Shown in pieces: positions 43,208 to 53,731 of a DNA stretch of 64,000 bases. Position numbers and translations under genes: made by a program. Position 1 is the first letter of the stretch. Each line of letters starts with the position of its first letter. The notes beneath the pieces were generated by a model that was given only the letters and a program-made list of their open reading frames with translations, did not search any database and had not been told where the DNA came from. Source of the DNA: an uncultured Aeromonadaceae bacterium. Lineage in GTDB: Bacteria > Pseudomonadota > Gammaproteobacteria > Enterobacterales > Aeromonadaceae. The stretch spans positions 1 to 64,000 of the forward strand of contig CAMFKP010000014.1 in the NCBI GenBank assembly GCA_945957385.1. Direction: 5' to 3'.

Positions 43208-45082
43208 ATGAAAAAACCATCCTTGAAACAGAAAATCTTGCTGTCGGTGATCACCACTGTGGTGGTGGTCGTTTTCTTGCTCAGTTGGCTGAGCTTTAGC
43301 GCTCTCAAGAGCCAGACCTACTCCAGCAGTTTTGCCCAGCTGCAGTCGATCGGCTTGAAGTCGGCCGAAGGGATCAGCCGGGAGTTACAACTCAGGCGAA
43401 CCGTGATCGAGGCGCTGGCCGAGCATCTGCAGGGCGCCAGTGGCGATCTGATGCCGGTGCTGCACCTGGCCAAACGTTCCGGCCAGTTCAATCTGGCCTA
43501 TTACGGCGATAAGGACGGCGTGATGCACGATGCCGAGCCCGGGTTTGATCGCAGCAACTATGATCCGCGTGTACGGCCCTGGTACCAGCAGGCCATGCAG
43601 ACCAATGGCTTGATCATCACCAAACCCTATATCGGCGCCAGCTCGAAACAGATGCAGGTGACGATTGCCAAGCCGGCGGCTAACGGCGTCGTTGGCGGAG
43701 ACATGCTGGCCAAGGGCATCATGGATTCCATCAGCCAGACCCAGTTGCCGGCAGAAGGCTATGCGCTGTTGCTGCACCGCGATGGCTCGGTGATCTCCTA
43801 TCGCGATACCAACAAAATTCTCAAACCAGCGACCGAGATCGATCCTCAGCTGACGCCAGCACTGATCGAACAGCTCAAGCAGGCCTCTAGCCTGACCGAT
43901 GTAACGCTGGAGCAACGTGACAAGCTGTTGTGGGCGGTGCCGGTGCCGGAGAGCGACTGGGATCTGCTATTCGTGCTCGACAAGGCGGCGTTGAATGCGC
44001 CGCTGTGGCAGCAGCTATGGAGCCAGATGGCGGGGGCTGCGGTGGTACTGGTGCTGGCCTTGCTGGCCATCGGGGCGCTGGTCGGCCTTTTATTCCGCCC
44101 GCTGGGTGTGGTCTCGGCGGCACTGGCGCGCATTGCCGATGGCAGTGGTGATCTGCGCCAGCGCATCGAGATCCGCAGTGACGACGAAATTGGCCAGTTG
44201 GCGGCGAATTTCAACAAGTTTGTCGGCAGCCTGGCGACCTTGATTGCGCATATTCGTGAGGAGGCAGTTTCGCTTAGCGGCATCGCACAGCGTGCATTGC
44301 AAGGCAGCGTGGCCTCGGTGAACGAGCTGGGCCGCCAGCAACAGGAAGTGGCGATGGTGGTCACGGCGGTGACCGAGATGGCCTCGGCAACCCAGGAGAT
44401 CGCCGGTAACGCGGAACAGACGGCGCTGGCGTCCAATGAATCGAGCCAGAGTTGTGTCGATGGCCAGGCACTGGTGAACAAGACGCGCAGCTCGATCAAC
44501 AATCTGGCCTGCGAGGTGGGTGAGGCGACGCAAGTGATTGCCGAGCTCAGCCGTCATGCCCATGATATCTCCGGTGTGTTGGCGACCATCCAGGGGATTG
44601 CCGAGCAGACCAACTTGCTGGCACTCAATGCGGCGATCGAGGCGGCCCGTGCCGGTGATCAGGGCCGCGGGTTCGCGGTGGTTGCCGATGAGGTGCGCGT
44701 ACTCTCCAAACGCACCCAGTCGTCGACGACCGAGATCCAGTCGACGATAGAAACGCTGCAACGCACGACCCAGCAGGCGGTGGCCATGATGAGTCGCAGT
44801 CAGGATCTGGCGCAGTTCAGTGTCCAGGACGCAGAAAAAGCCTCGGCGGCCATTGATGAGATCACCCGAGCGGTCGGAGTGATCTCGGATATGTCCACCC
44901 AAATCGCCACGGCGGCCGAAGAGCAGACCAAGGTAACCGAAGAGATCACCGCCAACGTCACGGCGATCAAGGATGTCGGTGACAGCTTGGCATTGGGGGC
45001 TGATGCCCGTCATGCGGCGGCGCAGGATTTACAACGGCAGGCCGATAGTCTGAACAGCCAGGTCGCGCGCTTTATTCTCTGA
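43208..45082 (+). CDS. Methyl-accepting chemotaxis protein with dCache sensor
   Basis: A 624-residue chemoreceptor: TM1 at about 10-32, a periplasmic dCache-like domain (with [10 protein letters not shown] and VVGGDM), TM2 at about 272-295, HAMP, and a signalling domain with the tip [16 protein letters not shown]. The sensor fold is of the type that often binds amino acids or other small ligands. It should control CheA from the cell pole. A strong bidirectional terminator follows. Confidence 0.93.
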   Translation: MKKPSLKQKILLSVITTVVVVVFLLSWLSFSALKSQTYSSSFAQLQSIGLKSAEGISRELQLRRTVIEALAEHLQGASGDLMPVLHLAKRSGQFNLAYYGDKDGVMHDAEPGFDRSNYDPRVRPWYQQAMQTNGLIITKPYIGASSKQMQVTIAKPAANGVVGGDMLAKGIMDSISQTQLPAEGYALLLHRDGSVISYRDTNKILKPATEIDPQLTPALIEQLKQASSLTDVTLEQRDKLLWAVPVPESDWDLLFVLDKAALNAPLWQQLWSQMAGAAVVLVLALLAIGALVGLLFRPLGVVSAALARIADGSGDLRQRIEIRSDDEIGQLAANFNKFVGSLATLIAHIREEAVSLSGIAQRALQGSVASVNELGRQQQEVAMVVTAVTEMASATQEIAGNAEQTALASNESSQSCVDGQALVNKTRSSINNLACEVGEATQVIAELSRHAHDISGVLATIQGIAEQTNLLALNAAIEAARAGDQGRGFAVVADEVRVLSKRTQSSTTEIQSTIETLQRTTQQAVAMMSRSQDLAQFSVQDAEKASAAIDEITRAVGVISDMSTQIATAAEEQTKVTEEITANVTAIKDVGDSLALGADARHAAAQDLQRQADSLNSQVARFIL

Positions 45083-45096
45083 CCTCGATACCGTTA

Positions 45097-45126
45097 CAAA
45101 AAAGCCCGCACTGCGGGCTTTTTTTT
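45097..45126. terminator. Bidirectional terminator
   Basis: Stem GCCCGC/GCGGGC with flanking AA/TT pairs, an A-run on the left and eight T on the right. It serves the chemoreceptor gene from one side and the DUF2441 gene from the other. Confidence 0.9.
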
Positions 45127-45136
45127 GAGCTGTGGC

Positions 45137-45757
45137 TCAGATTTCACTCGGCGAGTTGTATTCGGCGACGACGTCGATGATGCCTTCAAACAACACCTCC
45201 TGGTCCTCGAGACGGATGCCGTCACTGCCGGTCCAGTACTCGAAGGCGCGGGCACGAATATCGTTGTGGCGGTAGGTGTCGGCCAGCAGGTGGCGCTGAT
45301 CGGCGACATATAAGGAGCCGGTCAGATTCAATTTCAACAGCTTCTGATTGCCGGGATTGAGGGTCTGCCACCAGAAATCCACCGCCTCGCGGGTGCAAAC
45401 CCAGATGCAGGTTTTACGTGACGGCAGGTGAGGGAAGTAGTTACCGCGGACCTCCTCGAAGATCTCCTCCCGGATGAACAACGACTGGCTCTTGGTGACT
45501 TCCCGTGCCGCCTTGAGCAGGTTCATCGCCTCCATACGTTGGTAGTCGGGACTGCTGGCAAAAAATTTGTCCAGCGCCTGCCCAAACGGCAACTCCTCGA
45601 TGCCATCGTCATAAAACAGCCCGCGCGTGTTGTAGTGGTCGTAAAAAAAGTTGTTACGCTTTTGCACCCAGTTGATTCGGTGTCCGACTTGCCACAATCC
45701 GCTATAGGCGCCAAGTCGATGGATATGGAAGTACTCAGCATTCTTTGCTTGCATCAT
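45137..45757 (-). CDS. DUF2441-type protein
   Basis: A 206-residue protein from ATG 45757 (or the adjacent ATG 45754) behind GGACG. It begins NAEYFHIHRLG and carries EEIFEEVRGNYFPHLPSR, which match a family of uncharacterised proteins (DUF2441) with an ADP-ribosyltransferase-like look. No partner gene is adjacent. Function unknown. Confidence 0.65.
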   Translation of the reverse strand: MMQAKNAEYFHIHRLGAYSGLWQVGHRINWVQKRNNFFYDHYNTRGLFYDDGIEELPFGQALDKFFASSPDYQRMEAMNLLKAAREVTKSQSLFIREEIFEEVRGNYFPHLPSRKTCIWVCTREAVDFWWQTLNPGNQKLLKLNLTGSLYVADQRHLLADTYRHNDIRARAFEYWTGSDGIRLEDQEVLFEGIIDVVAEYNSPSEI

Positions 45758-46014
45758 GCAGCGTCCTTGCTTTGGGCAATTCAGACTCCAGTATAGTGCC
45801 TGGGTAACGGCGTGGAGACTCATTGAGAGCTTAATTTTCTTTAATAATGACAATAGGATACGCAATCTTTACCTATTTTCACAGGATGTGGATCAAGCTT
45901 CGGCAAGCCGGATACCACGCTGAACCGGCTGCGCCGGCGGTGCACGAAAGCGGGCATTTTTGACTCAGTGGCACCGGCGTGTTAGGGTCTGCGCGACCTG
46001 ACTTTGGAGTCATT

Positions 46015-46437
46015 ATGCTGTTGCGTCTGGCCCGCACCCTGCTGCTGGCATGTACTGTGCTGTTTGTCATCTCTCTATCGGCGTTTTATGCCGAGGTGTT
46101 TCCGCGTGTGGAAACCCAGAGCTGGCAACAGGGACAACAGACGGAGCTGGCGGTCTCACAGGCGCTTAAGTTCATAGTCTTCCAACCGTTGCGTACGCTG
46201 CGTGTCGAGTCGGCTCGTCAACTCGATGAGGATGAACCGGGCCGGGTCCACTTTGAGCTGATCCTCGAATGGGGGCAGCGCACGCTCTTGCTGTTGCTGG
46301 CCGGGCTGCTGCCTTGCCTGGCGGCGCGCTATTGCTTGCGACGCAGTGATCAGCACCCCGAATTGCGATTACATGATCGCGAGCGACATCCACGCCACTA
46401 CCAGTATCGCTTCGGCGACATCGTCTCTTTGATCTGA
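46015..46437 (+). CDS. Small membrane protein of unknown function
   Basis: A 140-residue protein from ATG 46015 behind GGAG. It has a membrane segment at about 8-28 and a second at about 88-108, with a charged His/Arg-rich tail. I do not recognise the family. It lies 89 bp before the secD2 gene, and may be linked to it. Confidence 0.6.
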   Translation: MLLRLARTLLLACTVLFVISLSAFYAEVFPRVETQSWQQGQQTELAVSQALKFIVFQPLRTLRVESARQLDEDEPGRVHFELILEWGQRTLLLLLAGLLPCLAARYCLRRSDQHPELRLHDRERHPRHYQYRFGDIVSLI

Positions 46438-46526
46438 ATCTCAGGGCTTGCGCCCGTTCACGTTTGTCATGTTTCCGGCTCCTGACGGGCCGGCACCTTT
46501 GCTTTGCATTGTGATGAGATTTTCAG

Positions 46527-48332
46527 ATGAAACGACACCCGACCAAGCCGGTGATCAACCGGATGGGGCCTTGGCAGTTGGCCTTATTACTGCTGATGTT
46601 AGTGACCTTCTCGTTCTATTCACTGCCGACCTTTTTTGGCGAGCAACCGGCGCTGGGCGTACATGCCAGCGCACCGTTATCGGCTCAGCAGTTGTCGCTG
46701 CTGGAGCAGGCGGGCGCAACCCCGTTGCGGGTTGTGACTGAACCTGGGCGCCAGATCCTGGTGTTTGACTCGGCGGCGCACCAGCAGCAGGCACGGCGCG
46801 TGCTGCAGCAGGACGGTCTGGATGAACGCCAGATGACGATCGAGTTCCATGCCAATGCGCCAGACTGGCTGACCCGGCTCGGCGCGGCACCGATTAAATT
46901 AGGACTGGATCTGCGCGGGGGATCACAACTGCTGATCGGCGTCGATACCGACTTTATGATCGAGGCTCAGACCCGCAATCTGATGGAACGGCTGCGTGAT
47001 GATCTGCGCAGCCAGCGGCTGTTTGGCACCCAGGTGAGTCGTATCTCATCCGGAGTGGTGAGTATGACCCTCCCCAGCACTGATGCGCCTGGCCCCTGGC
47101 TGGATCTATTGCGCCCCTATACCTCTGGGCAACCCGCCCCCTGGCATCTGGAGCGTGACGGCACTCAGTTTCGCCTGGTGTTGACGCAAGAAGAGCGTAA
47201 CCAGCTGATCAATAACGGGGTGACACAAAACCTGTCGATTTTGAAAAAACGGATCCAGGAGTTGGGGATCACCGAAGCGTCAGTTCAGCGCCAGGGGCAG
47301 AAGGGGATCCGTATCGAATTACCGGGGGTGCATAACCCTAAACAGGCCAAAGAGGTAATCGGCGCAACGGCATCCCTGGCCTTCTATCTGGCGCGTCCCG
47401 ATTCGAGCTTCACGCTGGCAGACCGTGCCGGTCGTGCGGTGGCGATGGAGCGTAAGCCGGTGCTGGGCGGCGATCATATCGTCGATGCCCGGGCCGGTAA
47501 TGATGAACTGGGTAAACCCCAAGTCAGTATCACGCTGGATCGTTCCGGTGGCGCGCGGATGAGCTCCTTCAGCCGCGACCATATCGGTCAGCCGATGGCG
47601 ACAGTGTTTACCGAATATCAGAGCGAAAACGGCGGCCCGCTGCGCGCCTCGCAAGAGGTGATCAATGTTGCGACGATCCAGTCGGCATTGGGTAACCAGT
47701 TCCGTATCACCGGATTAGATAGTCTGGATGAGGCACGTGAATTGGCGATGTTGTTGCGTGCCGGCGCGTTGACGGCGCCGCTGCAGATCCTCGAAGAGCG
47801 CTCGATAGGTCCGACACTGGGCCAGCAAAATATTGAGGCCGGTTTCAGTGCCCTGGCGTTTGGTATGGCCGGCATGATGCTGTTCATGCTGTGCTGGTAT
47901 CGCCGTTTTGGCTGGGTAGCCATCACGGCCCTGCTGGCCAATTTGCTGATGCAGGTTGGCATGCTGGCCGTGCTGCCTGGTGCCGTGCTGACGCTGCCCG
48001 GGATTGCCGGACTGGTTCTGACGGTGGGCATGGCTGTGGATACCCATGTACTGATTTTTGAGCGTATTCGTGATCGGCTGCGTGAAGGGGGCAGTCTGGC
48101 CAATGCCATCGACTTTGGCTATCGCTCGGCCTTCAGCACCATTTTCGATGCCAACATCACCACGCTGATCAGTGCCATCGTGCTGTATGGCATTGGCTCC
48201 GGACCGCTGCAAGGTTTTGCTATCACGCTGATCCTGGGGCTGATCTCCAGCATGATCACCGGGATCTGGGGCACTCGAGCCCTGATTAATCCACTGTGGG
48301 GACGCACCACCGCCAAGGCTGTGAGGATCTGA
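46527..48332 (+). CDS. secD: Second SecD-like protein-export subunit
   Basis: A 601-residue SecD homologue: one N-terminal membrane helix, the periplasmic P1 region with LGLDLRGGSQLLIGVD, and a C-terminal bundle with VDTHVLIFERIRD, in which the key Asp is kept and the usual Asn is His/Thr-like. SecDF uses the proton gradient to pull secreted proteins. The usual yajC and tgt neighbours are missing, so this is likely a second copy beside a canonical set elsewhere. It overlaps secF by TGATG. Confidence 0.93.
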   Translation: MKRHPTKPVINRMGPWQLALLLLMLVTFSFYSLPTFFGEQPALGVHASAPLSAQQLSLLEQAGATPLRVVTEPGRQILVFDSAAHQQQARRVLQQDGLDERQMTIEFHANAPDWLTRLGAAPIKLGLDLRGGSQLLIGVDTDFMIEAQTRNLMERLRDDLRSQRLFGTQVSRISSGVVSMTLPSTDAPGPWLDLLRPYTSGQPAPWHLERDGTQFRLVLTQEERNQLINNGVTQNLSILKKRIQELGITEASVQRQGQKGIRIELPGVHNPKQAKEVIGATASLAFYLARPDSSFTLADRAGRAVAMERKPVLGGDHIVDARAGNDELGKPQVSITLDRSGGARMSSFSRDHIGQPMATVFTEYQSENGGPLRASQEVINVATIQSALGNQFRITGLDSLDEARELAMLLRAGALTAPLQILEERSIGPTLGQQNIEAGFSALAFGMAGMMLFMLCWYRRFGWVAITALLANLLMQVGMLAVLPGAVLTLPGIAGLVLTVGMAVDTHVLIFERIRDRLREGGSLANAIDFGYRSAFSTIFDANITTLISAIVLYGIGSGPLQGFAITLILGLISSMITGIWGTRALINPLWGRTTAKAVRI

Positions 48333-49255
48333 TGATGTTAAACCGTATTGTTACTCTGTCTCTGACCCGCTGGCGTTATCTGGGGCTCGGTGTCTCCTCG
48401 TTGCTCACCTTGCTGGCGCTGGCCGTATTGCTCAGCCGAGGATTGCATCTGGGTCTCGATTTTACCGGTGGCCTGCTGTTGGAGCTCAATATCACCACGT
48501 TGCACTCCGCAGCCGAGTTGAACCAGCTGTTGCAAGCTGCCGGTGAGCACAGTTTGCAGTTAATGCCGGCCGGCGGCGCGGGCGAGTGGCTGCTCAAGTT
48601 GCCTCCGGACAGTCAGCAGGGATCGCCACAAGAGGTGGTGGCGTTGTTGCATCAACTGTTGCAGTTACCGGTTGAGTTGATCCGCGCCACACAGGTGGGA
48701 CCGCAAGTGGGCTCCGAGTTGTTTGAGCAAGGAGTGTTGGCGCTGCTTGTGGCTTCGGTGGCTATTTCGGTCTATCTGGGCATGCGCTTTGAGTGGCGAC
48801 AGGCGGTGGGAGTCTTGTTGTCGGTGGCCCATGATGCTGTGCTGGCGCTGGGGTTGCTGGCCTGGTTGCAGATCGAGTTTGATCTCAACGTGATTGCCGG
48901 CTTAATGGCGGTGATTGGTTATTCGCTCAACGACAGCATTGTCATCTCGGATCGGTTGCGTGATCTGCTGCAGGCGCGGGTCGCCACGGATATTCATAGT
49001 TGTTCCGATCGCGCGATTAAAGCGACATTCAGTCGCACCATGATCACCTCGGGGACGACGCTGTTCACGGTCGGCGCCTTGCTGCTGTTTGGTGGTGACG
49101 CCCTATACGGCTTTGCGTTTACGCTGTTTGCCGGGGTTCTGGTGGGGACTGTCTCGTCGATTACCATAGCGTCAACGGTACAGGAGTTGTTGGGGCTGTC
49201 GACCGCGGCATATGACAAGAAGCAGATCGAAACTGAAGTCTGGGATGGCGTGTAG
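48332..49255 (+). CDS. secF: Second SecF-like protein-export subunit
   Basis: A 307-residue SecF homologue from ATG 48332, starting on the last base of secD. It has six predicted helices, LDFTGGLLLEL and the signature GYSLNDSIVISDRLRD. It pairs with the upstream SecD. A clear terminator follows. Confidence 0.93.
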   Translation: MMLNRIVTLSLTRWRYLGLGVSSLLTLLALAVLLSRGLHLGLDFTGGLLLELNITTLHSAAELNQLLQAAGEHSLQLMPAGGAGEWLLKLPPDSQQGSPQEVVALLHQLLQLPVELIRATQVGPQVGSELFEQGVLALLVASVAISVYLGMRFEWRQAVGVLLSVAHDAVLALGLLAWLQIEFDLNVIAGLMAVIGYSLNDSIVISDRLRDLLQARVATDIHSCSDRAIKATFSRTMITSGTTLFTVGALLLFGGDALYGFAFTLFAGVLVGTVSSITIASTVQELLGLSTAAYDKKQIETEVWDGV

Positions 49256-49274
49256 GCTGGCTTTCCCTTCGTCA

Positions 49275-49298
49275 AGGCGGGCATGAGCCCGCCTTTTT
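49275..49298 (+). terminator. Terminator of the secDF operon
   Basis: Stem AGGCGGGC/GCCCGCCT, loop ATGA, followed by TTTTT. Confidence 0.88.
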
Positions 49299-49331
49299 GT
49301 TGATGACCGACCTTGGGGCAACTGCGACGAT

Positions 49332-49883
49332 TTAGCGTCCGTAGTAGGCCGTGAAACGGGTACTGGCGATCTCGTTGGCGTGAATCATGAAGCCCACCAA
49401 CGCCGGCATGCTGCTTGCCGGCAGATCCAGCTTGTCGGTTTTTAGGGCATGTAATGTGAACTGATAGCGGTGTGGTTTGTCGCCTACCGGGGGACAGGCG
49501 CCGCCAAAACCCGGTTGACCAAAGTCAGTCAGACTTTGTATTGCCCCTGCTGGCAACCCCTGGCCGTGAGCATCAATAGCGGCCGGCAACATGGTAGCGC
49601 TGGCGGGAATATTGAATACAACCCAGTGCCACCATCCGCTGCCGGTCGGTGCATCGGGATCGTATACCGTCAGAGCCAGACTGCGGGTGCCGGCAGGGAC
49701 ACCAGACCAAGTCAGTGCAGGCGAGTGATTTACACCGCTACAGCCAAACCCGTTGAATACCTGAGTCGGGCCCAAGTGGCCACCATCAGTGATCTCAGGA
49801 CTCGTGAGCGTAAAAGGCGGGTTAGCCGCGTGAGCGCTGATGCAAACAGACAGGGCGACAGGGATACATACGTGACGAAACAT
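49332..49883 (-). CDS. Secreted PEBP (YbhB/YbcL-like) protein
   Basis: A 183-residue phosphatidylethanolamine-binding-fold protein with a signal peptide (IPVALSVCISAHA). The core motifs YDPDAPTGSGWWHW and GGACPPVGDKPHRY are complete. Start ATG 49883 follows AAGGAGG. Members of this family are periplasmic or cytoplasmic; ligand and role are unknown. Confidence 0.9.
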   Translation of the reverse strand: MFRHVCIPVALSVCISAHAANPPFTLTSPEITDGGHLGPTQVFNGFGCSGVNHSPALTWSGVPAGTRSLALTVYDPDAPTGSGWWHWVVFNIPASATMLPAAIDAHGQGLPAGAIQSLTDFGQPGFGGACPPVGDKPHRYQFTLHALKTDKLDLPASSMPALVGFMIHANEIASTRFTAYYGR

Positions 49884-49997
49884 CCGGATTCCTCCTTAAA
49901 CATGGGTGCGTCTCGGCAGTCAGTATGCGACTTGAGCTGGCAGCTATCTGTCCGGATTCGGGCAATCAGTGTTCGTAATCGGTCAGTGTTGGCGTGG

Positions 49998-50801
49998 TCA
50001 GGGCCTCAGACCACGGCTATCGCGTATCGCGCTAGGGGTCATGCCAAAACGGTGGCGGAAATTACTACTAAAGCGAGAAGGTGACTGGAAGCCGCAGTCG
50101 AGCGCTATGGTCAAAATGGCGGTCTCTTCTGTCATCAAGCGGCTAAAAGCACTGGCCAGGCGCAATTCACTGAGCAGGTGGCTAAAACACGTCGCCTCTT
50201 CTCGCAACTGGCGGCGCAGAGTCGACTCGCTGAGCGCCAAGGCGGCGGCCAGCTCTGCGGCCTGCCAGGGCTTGGCCAGATCCTGTGCCAACAGCTGTCG
50301 GCAACGCTCGGTCAGCGACGGCGGAGTGTGGCGCATCAGCGCCGCGCCAAGACCGCGCGACGCCAGCGTCAACAGCAGCCCATGCCACGTCAGCTCGGCC
50401 CGCCACAGGCTGAGATCATCTGCACGCGCCAGCAGGGTGATCAGCTGTTCAAGTTGCTGGCTGATCTCCTGATCACAGGCAAACGGTGACAGTGTCTGGG
50501 CAGTGGCGGGTATCTGTAGCGGATAGTGCTGGGCGAAGCGGTGGGTCCAGCTTGGCGGCGGTGTAAACAGCTCCGCCAGATAGCCATCTGCCGCCGAAGG
50601 CAGGTTTTGCATCAGCGGCGTTTCGCCGGCCGCCAGGATCAATCCATGACCGGCAGGACACTCCAGCATGCTTTGTCCCTCCTGGCTGAGCCGTTTACAA
50701 CCATGACGCACCCAGATCAGCACAGGGCTGAACAGCGGCACGCGGTGCAGTTGCTGGATGGCTTGTGCGGCGAAGCGTTGATGGATAGTGGCTGGGTTCA
50801 T
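49998..50801 (-). CDS. AraC-family transcription regulator
   Basis: A 267-residue protein from ATG 50801 behind AAGGAG. An N-terminal cupin-like sensor is followed by two helix-turn-helix motifs (LAAALALSESTLRRQLREE and ILTIALDCGFQSPSRFSSNFRHRFG). It is divergent from the trpB-like gene, which starts 163 bp away, and may control it. Confidence 0.88.
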   Translation of the reverse strand: MNPATIHQRFAAQAIQQLHRVPLFSPVLIWVRHGCKRLSQEGQSMLECPAGHGLILAAGETPLMQNLPSAADGYLAELFTPPPSWTHRFAQHYPLQIPATAQTLSPFACDQEISQQLEQLITLLARADDLSLWRAELTWHGLLLTLASRGLGAALMRHTPPSLTERCRQLLAQDLAKPWQAAELAAALALSESTLRRQLREEATCFSHLLSELRLASAFSRLMTEETAILTIALDCGFQSPSRFSSNFRHRFGMTPSAIRDSRGLRP

Positions 50802-50963
50802 GCTGGACTCCTTTATGCTGCCGCAGCATAACGGCCACGACGGCATCAATAAAGCCGCTGCGTCGCTCCCAGGCATTAAAGATGTGCGATGGCTAACAGT
50901 CGGCACGTCCAGAACACTCTAACCTGCTGATTTTAATCAGGACAGTCCATTGCAGGAGGCAAA

Positions 50964-52184
50964 ATGCAAAACACGTTTACCCATTCACTTCCCGATCAGC
51001 ATGGTTACTTTGGCGACTATGGTGGCAGTTATGTTCCGACCGAGTTGCAGCTGATCATTGATGACATTACGCAGGCCTATCAGCAAATTCGTGAAGAGCC
51101 GGCGTTTCTTGCCGAACTGTCCCGTTTGTATCGCCACTTCGTTGGCCGCCCCAGCCCGATTTTTCATGCTCGTAACCTGTCCGAACGTTTTGGCACCGAC
51201 ATCTACCTCAAGCGCGAGGATCTGAACCATACCGGCGCCCACAAGATCAATCACTGTCTCGGTGAGGCGCTGTTAGCTAAAAAGATGGGTAAGAAGAAGG
51301 TGATTGCCGAAACGGGAGCCGGCCAACATGGCGTCGCGCTGGCGACGGCTGCGGCACTGGTGGGGCTGGAGTGCGATATCTATATGGGCGAAGTCGATAT
51401 TGCCAAGGAGCACCCGAACGTGGTGCGCATGGGGATCCTCGGGGCCCGCGTCATACCGGCGACTCATGGCCGCAAGACCCTAAAAGAGGCGGTGGATGCG
51501 GCGTTTGACGCTTATCTCAAGGATCCACACAGCCAGCTGTATGCGATTGGCTCTGTGGTTGGTCCGCATCCGTTTCCGATGATGGTGCGCGACTTTCAGT
51601 CCATCATCGGTAACGAAGCCCGCGAGCAGTTCCAGCAGATGACGGGGCGTTTGCCAGCCAATCTGGTGGCCTGTGTCGGTGGGGGTTCGAATGCCATGGG
51701 ACTGTTCAGTGCTTTCCTGGGTGATCAGGACGTTAAGATGCACGGCGTCGAGCCGGCAGGGCGCGATCTGGCAACCCCGGGCGAACACGCGGCAACGCTG
51801 AGCCAGGGGGAGCCGGGCATCATGCACGGTTTCAAATCCTACATGCTTAAAGATGAACAGGGTGAGCCGCAGGAGGTCTATTCCATTGCCAGCGGGCTGG
51901 ATTACCCGGCGGTGGGGCCACAGCATAGCTATCTCAAGGATCTGGGGCGGGTGAATTACGGTGTCATCAATGACCGGCAGGCCATCGATGCCTTTTTCAC
52001 GCTGTCGCGCATGGAGGGGATCATTCCCGCGATTGAATCAGCCCACGCGGTGGCGTATGCGTTGCAATTAGCCGAACAGGGCGAGCGCGGTTCTATCCTT
52101 GTTAATCTCTCTGGTCGCGGGGATAAGGATATCGACTTCGTCATCAAGCACTTCGGTGCTGAATATGGGGTAGGCAACCTCTAA
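50964..52184 (+). CDS. Stand-alone tryptophan synthase beta-like PLP enzyme
   Basis: A 406-residue TrpB-family protein. The PLP lysine is in HTGAHKINH, the catalytic Glu in AETGAGQHG, and the phosphate loop in [10 protein letters not shown]. The N-terminal [15 protein letters not shown] differs a little from the usual G-GGxYVPETL. No trpA is adjacent, so it may be the tryptophan synthase of a split trp locus or a second TrpB that uses free indole. Start ATG follows AGGAGG. Divergent AraC gene suggests special regulation. Confidence 0.9.
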   Translation: MQNTFTHSLPDQHGYFGDYGGSYVPTELQLIIDDITQAYQQIREEPAFLAELSRLYRHFVGRPSPIFHARNLSERFGTDIYLKREDLNHTGAHKINHCLGEALLAKKMGKKKVIAETGAGQHGVALATAAALVGLECDIYMGEVDIAKEHPNVVRMGILGARVIPATHGRKTLKEAVDAAFDAYLKDPHSQLYAIGSVVGPHPFPMMVRDFQSIIGNEAREQFQQMTGRLPANLVACVGGGSNAMGLFSAFLGDQDVKMHGVEPAGRDLATPGEHAATLSQGEPGIMHGFKSYMLKDEQGEPQEVYSIASGLDYPAVGPQHSYLKDLGRVNYGVINDRQAIDAFFTLSRMEGIIPAIESAHAVAYALQLAEQGERGSILVNLSGRGDKDIDFVIKHFGAEYGVGNL

Positions 52185-52201
52185 CGCAGGCCAAGCAGAT
52201 C

Positions 52202-52221
52202 AGCCCGGCAATCGCCGGGCT
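52202..52221 (+). terminator. Hairpin after the trpB-like gene
   Basis: Stem AGCCCGGC/GCCGGGCT with loop AATC, between convergent genes. No T-run, so only a possible terminator. Confidence 0.5.
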
Positions 52222-52240
52222 GATGCCATGCCGGTACGGC

Positions 52241-53149
52241 TTAACGACGATATCGCGCTAGCAGCAAGGCTAAACCCACCAGTAACCCACCGGCCAGCAG
52301 CCCGCTGACGCCGTTTAGGACCAGTTCGGATAAGGACTGCCACAGGCCCGGCAGAGGCCAGTGCATGACGGCGCTCGCAATGAGTGCGTTAAGCTGGTGT
52401 CCCCACGGCAAGCCGTGCAGCAGTATGCTGCCACCGACCATAAACATTGCCATGGTGCCGACCACGGTGAGCATTTTCATCAGCGCTGGCGCCAACCACA
52501 ATAAAAAACGCCCCGGCTGTTGCCAGAGGGAGGCTTTCCGCTGCAATAGCCAGAGCCCCATGTCATCGAGTTTGACAATCAGCGCCACCAGCCCATACAC
52601 CCCAAGGGTCATCACCAGAGCGACCAGACTTAATACGGCAATCCGGCCAGGCAGCGCCATTTGCTGGATAGTCCCGAGGGCAATCACAATGATTTCGGCC
52701 GAGAGCACGAAGTCTGTGCGGATCGCACCTTTGATCTTGTCCCGCTCCAGTGCCAGCAGATCAGCCGGCGTGGCGGCCAACTCAGCCAGATGTGTCGCCT
52801 GTGCAGCATCGTCGTGGGGGGCAGCATGAAATAACTTTTCTGCGCCCTCAAAACACAGATAGGCGCCCCCCAGCATCAATAATGGCGTGATCAGTGATGG
52901 CATGACGGCGCTGATCAATAAGGCGGTCGGAACCAGGATCAGCTTGTTGCGTAGCGAGCCAACTGCAACCGCCCAGACCACAGGGAGTTCGCGTTCGGCG
53001 CGAACTCCCGAGACCTGTTCGGCGTTGAGCGCCAGATCGTCACCTAATACACCTGCCGTCTTACGGGCGGCCAGCTTGGTCATGGTGGCCACGTCATCAA
53101 GCACGCTGGCAATATCGTCAAAGAGGGCGAGCAGGCTTCCTGCGGCCAT
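52241..53149 (-). CDS. yedI: YedI-like DUF808 membrane protein
   Basis: A 302-residue inner-membrane protein with about six helices. The N-terminus GSLLALFDDIASVLDDVA is the family signature. Start ATG follows AAGGACA. Function unknown. Confidence 0.88.
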   Translation of the reverse strand: MAAGSLLALFDDIASVLDDVATMTKLAARKTAGVLGDDLALNAEQVSGVRAERELPVVWAVAVGSLRNKLILVPTALLISAVMPSLITPLLMLGGAYLCFEGAEKLFHAAPHDDAAQATHLAELAATPADLLALERDKIKGAIRTDFVLSAEIIVIALGTIQQMALPGRIAVLSLVALVMTLGVYGLVALIVKLDDMGLWLLQRKASLWQQPGRFLLWLAPALMKMLTVVGTMAMFMVGGSILLHGLPWGHQLNALIASAVMHWPLPGLWQSLSELVLNGVSGLLAGGLLVGLALLLARYRR

Positions 53150-53356
53150 AACATGTCCTTATGTGTTCTGGAAAAAGGCAGTCACGAGTATAAGGTCTGG
53201 TCATCCTGCAGCAAGGGGCATGATGGGCGCATTGAGCTAATGCTGGTCAGGAAGTGTCATCGCAGATTAATCCAGGTAAAGCTCGGCAAAGTTGCTGGGG
53301 TTCGATTCGCACGAGACCTACACTTCGGCCATTCATGACCCGACCGGAGAGACGGT

Positions 53357-53698
53357 ATGACTGTACTGAGGAACGCGCGCCGAGGGCGCCGCTATCGCTT
53401 GACCCTGCTATCAGCAGTACTATTTAGCGCACTGGCGCAGGCCCATGGTCCTGATGGCAAGCCGCCCCGGCCGCCCAAAGAGGCGTTTGATGCCTGTGCT
53501 GGCATGGCGGTCAATGATGCCTGCAGCATGACCATGCCTGATGGCAATACGCTGGATGGCGCCTGTCAGCTGGCTCCTGCGAGCAAGGGGGCGGCAACTC
53601 AAGCCACTGCCGCCACCACCGAGCAACTGCTGGCCTGCCGGCCAGAGCATATGCCGCCACCGCCGGATGAGGCGGCACCCGCGTCTGAACAGGAGTGA
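53357..53698 (+). CDS. Small secreted Cys- and Pro-containing protein
   Basis: A 113-residue protein with a signal peptide (LLSAVLFSALAQAHG) and a Pro-rich mature part. It has four Cys (FDACAGM, NDACSM, GACQLA, LACRPE) that could form two disulfides in the periplasm. It is not recognised by family. A terminator directly follows. Confidence 0.6.
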   Translation: MTVLRNARRGRRYRLTLLSAVLFSALAQAHGPDGKPPRPPKEAFDACAGMAVNDACSMTMPDGNTLDGACQLAPASKGAATQATAATTEQLLACRPEHMPPPPDEAAPASEQE

Positions 53699-53703
53699 GT
53701 AAT

Positions 53704-53731
53704 CAGGCGTCATCATGACGCCTGGTTTTTT
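53704..53731 (+). terminator. Terminator after the small secreted protein gene
   Basis: Stem CAGGCGTCA/TGACGCCTG, 3-base loop, then TTTTTT. It overlaps the last codons of the convergent DUF4202 gene. Confidence 0.87.
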
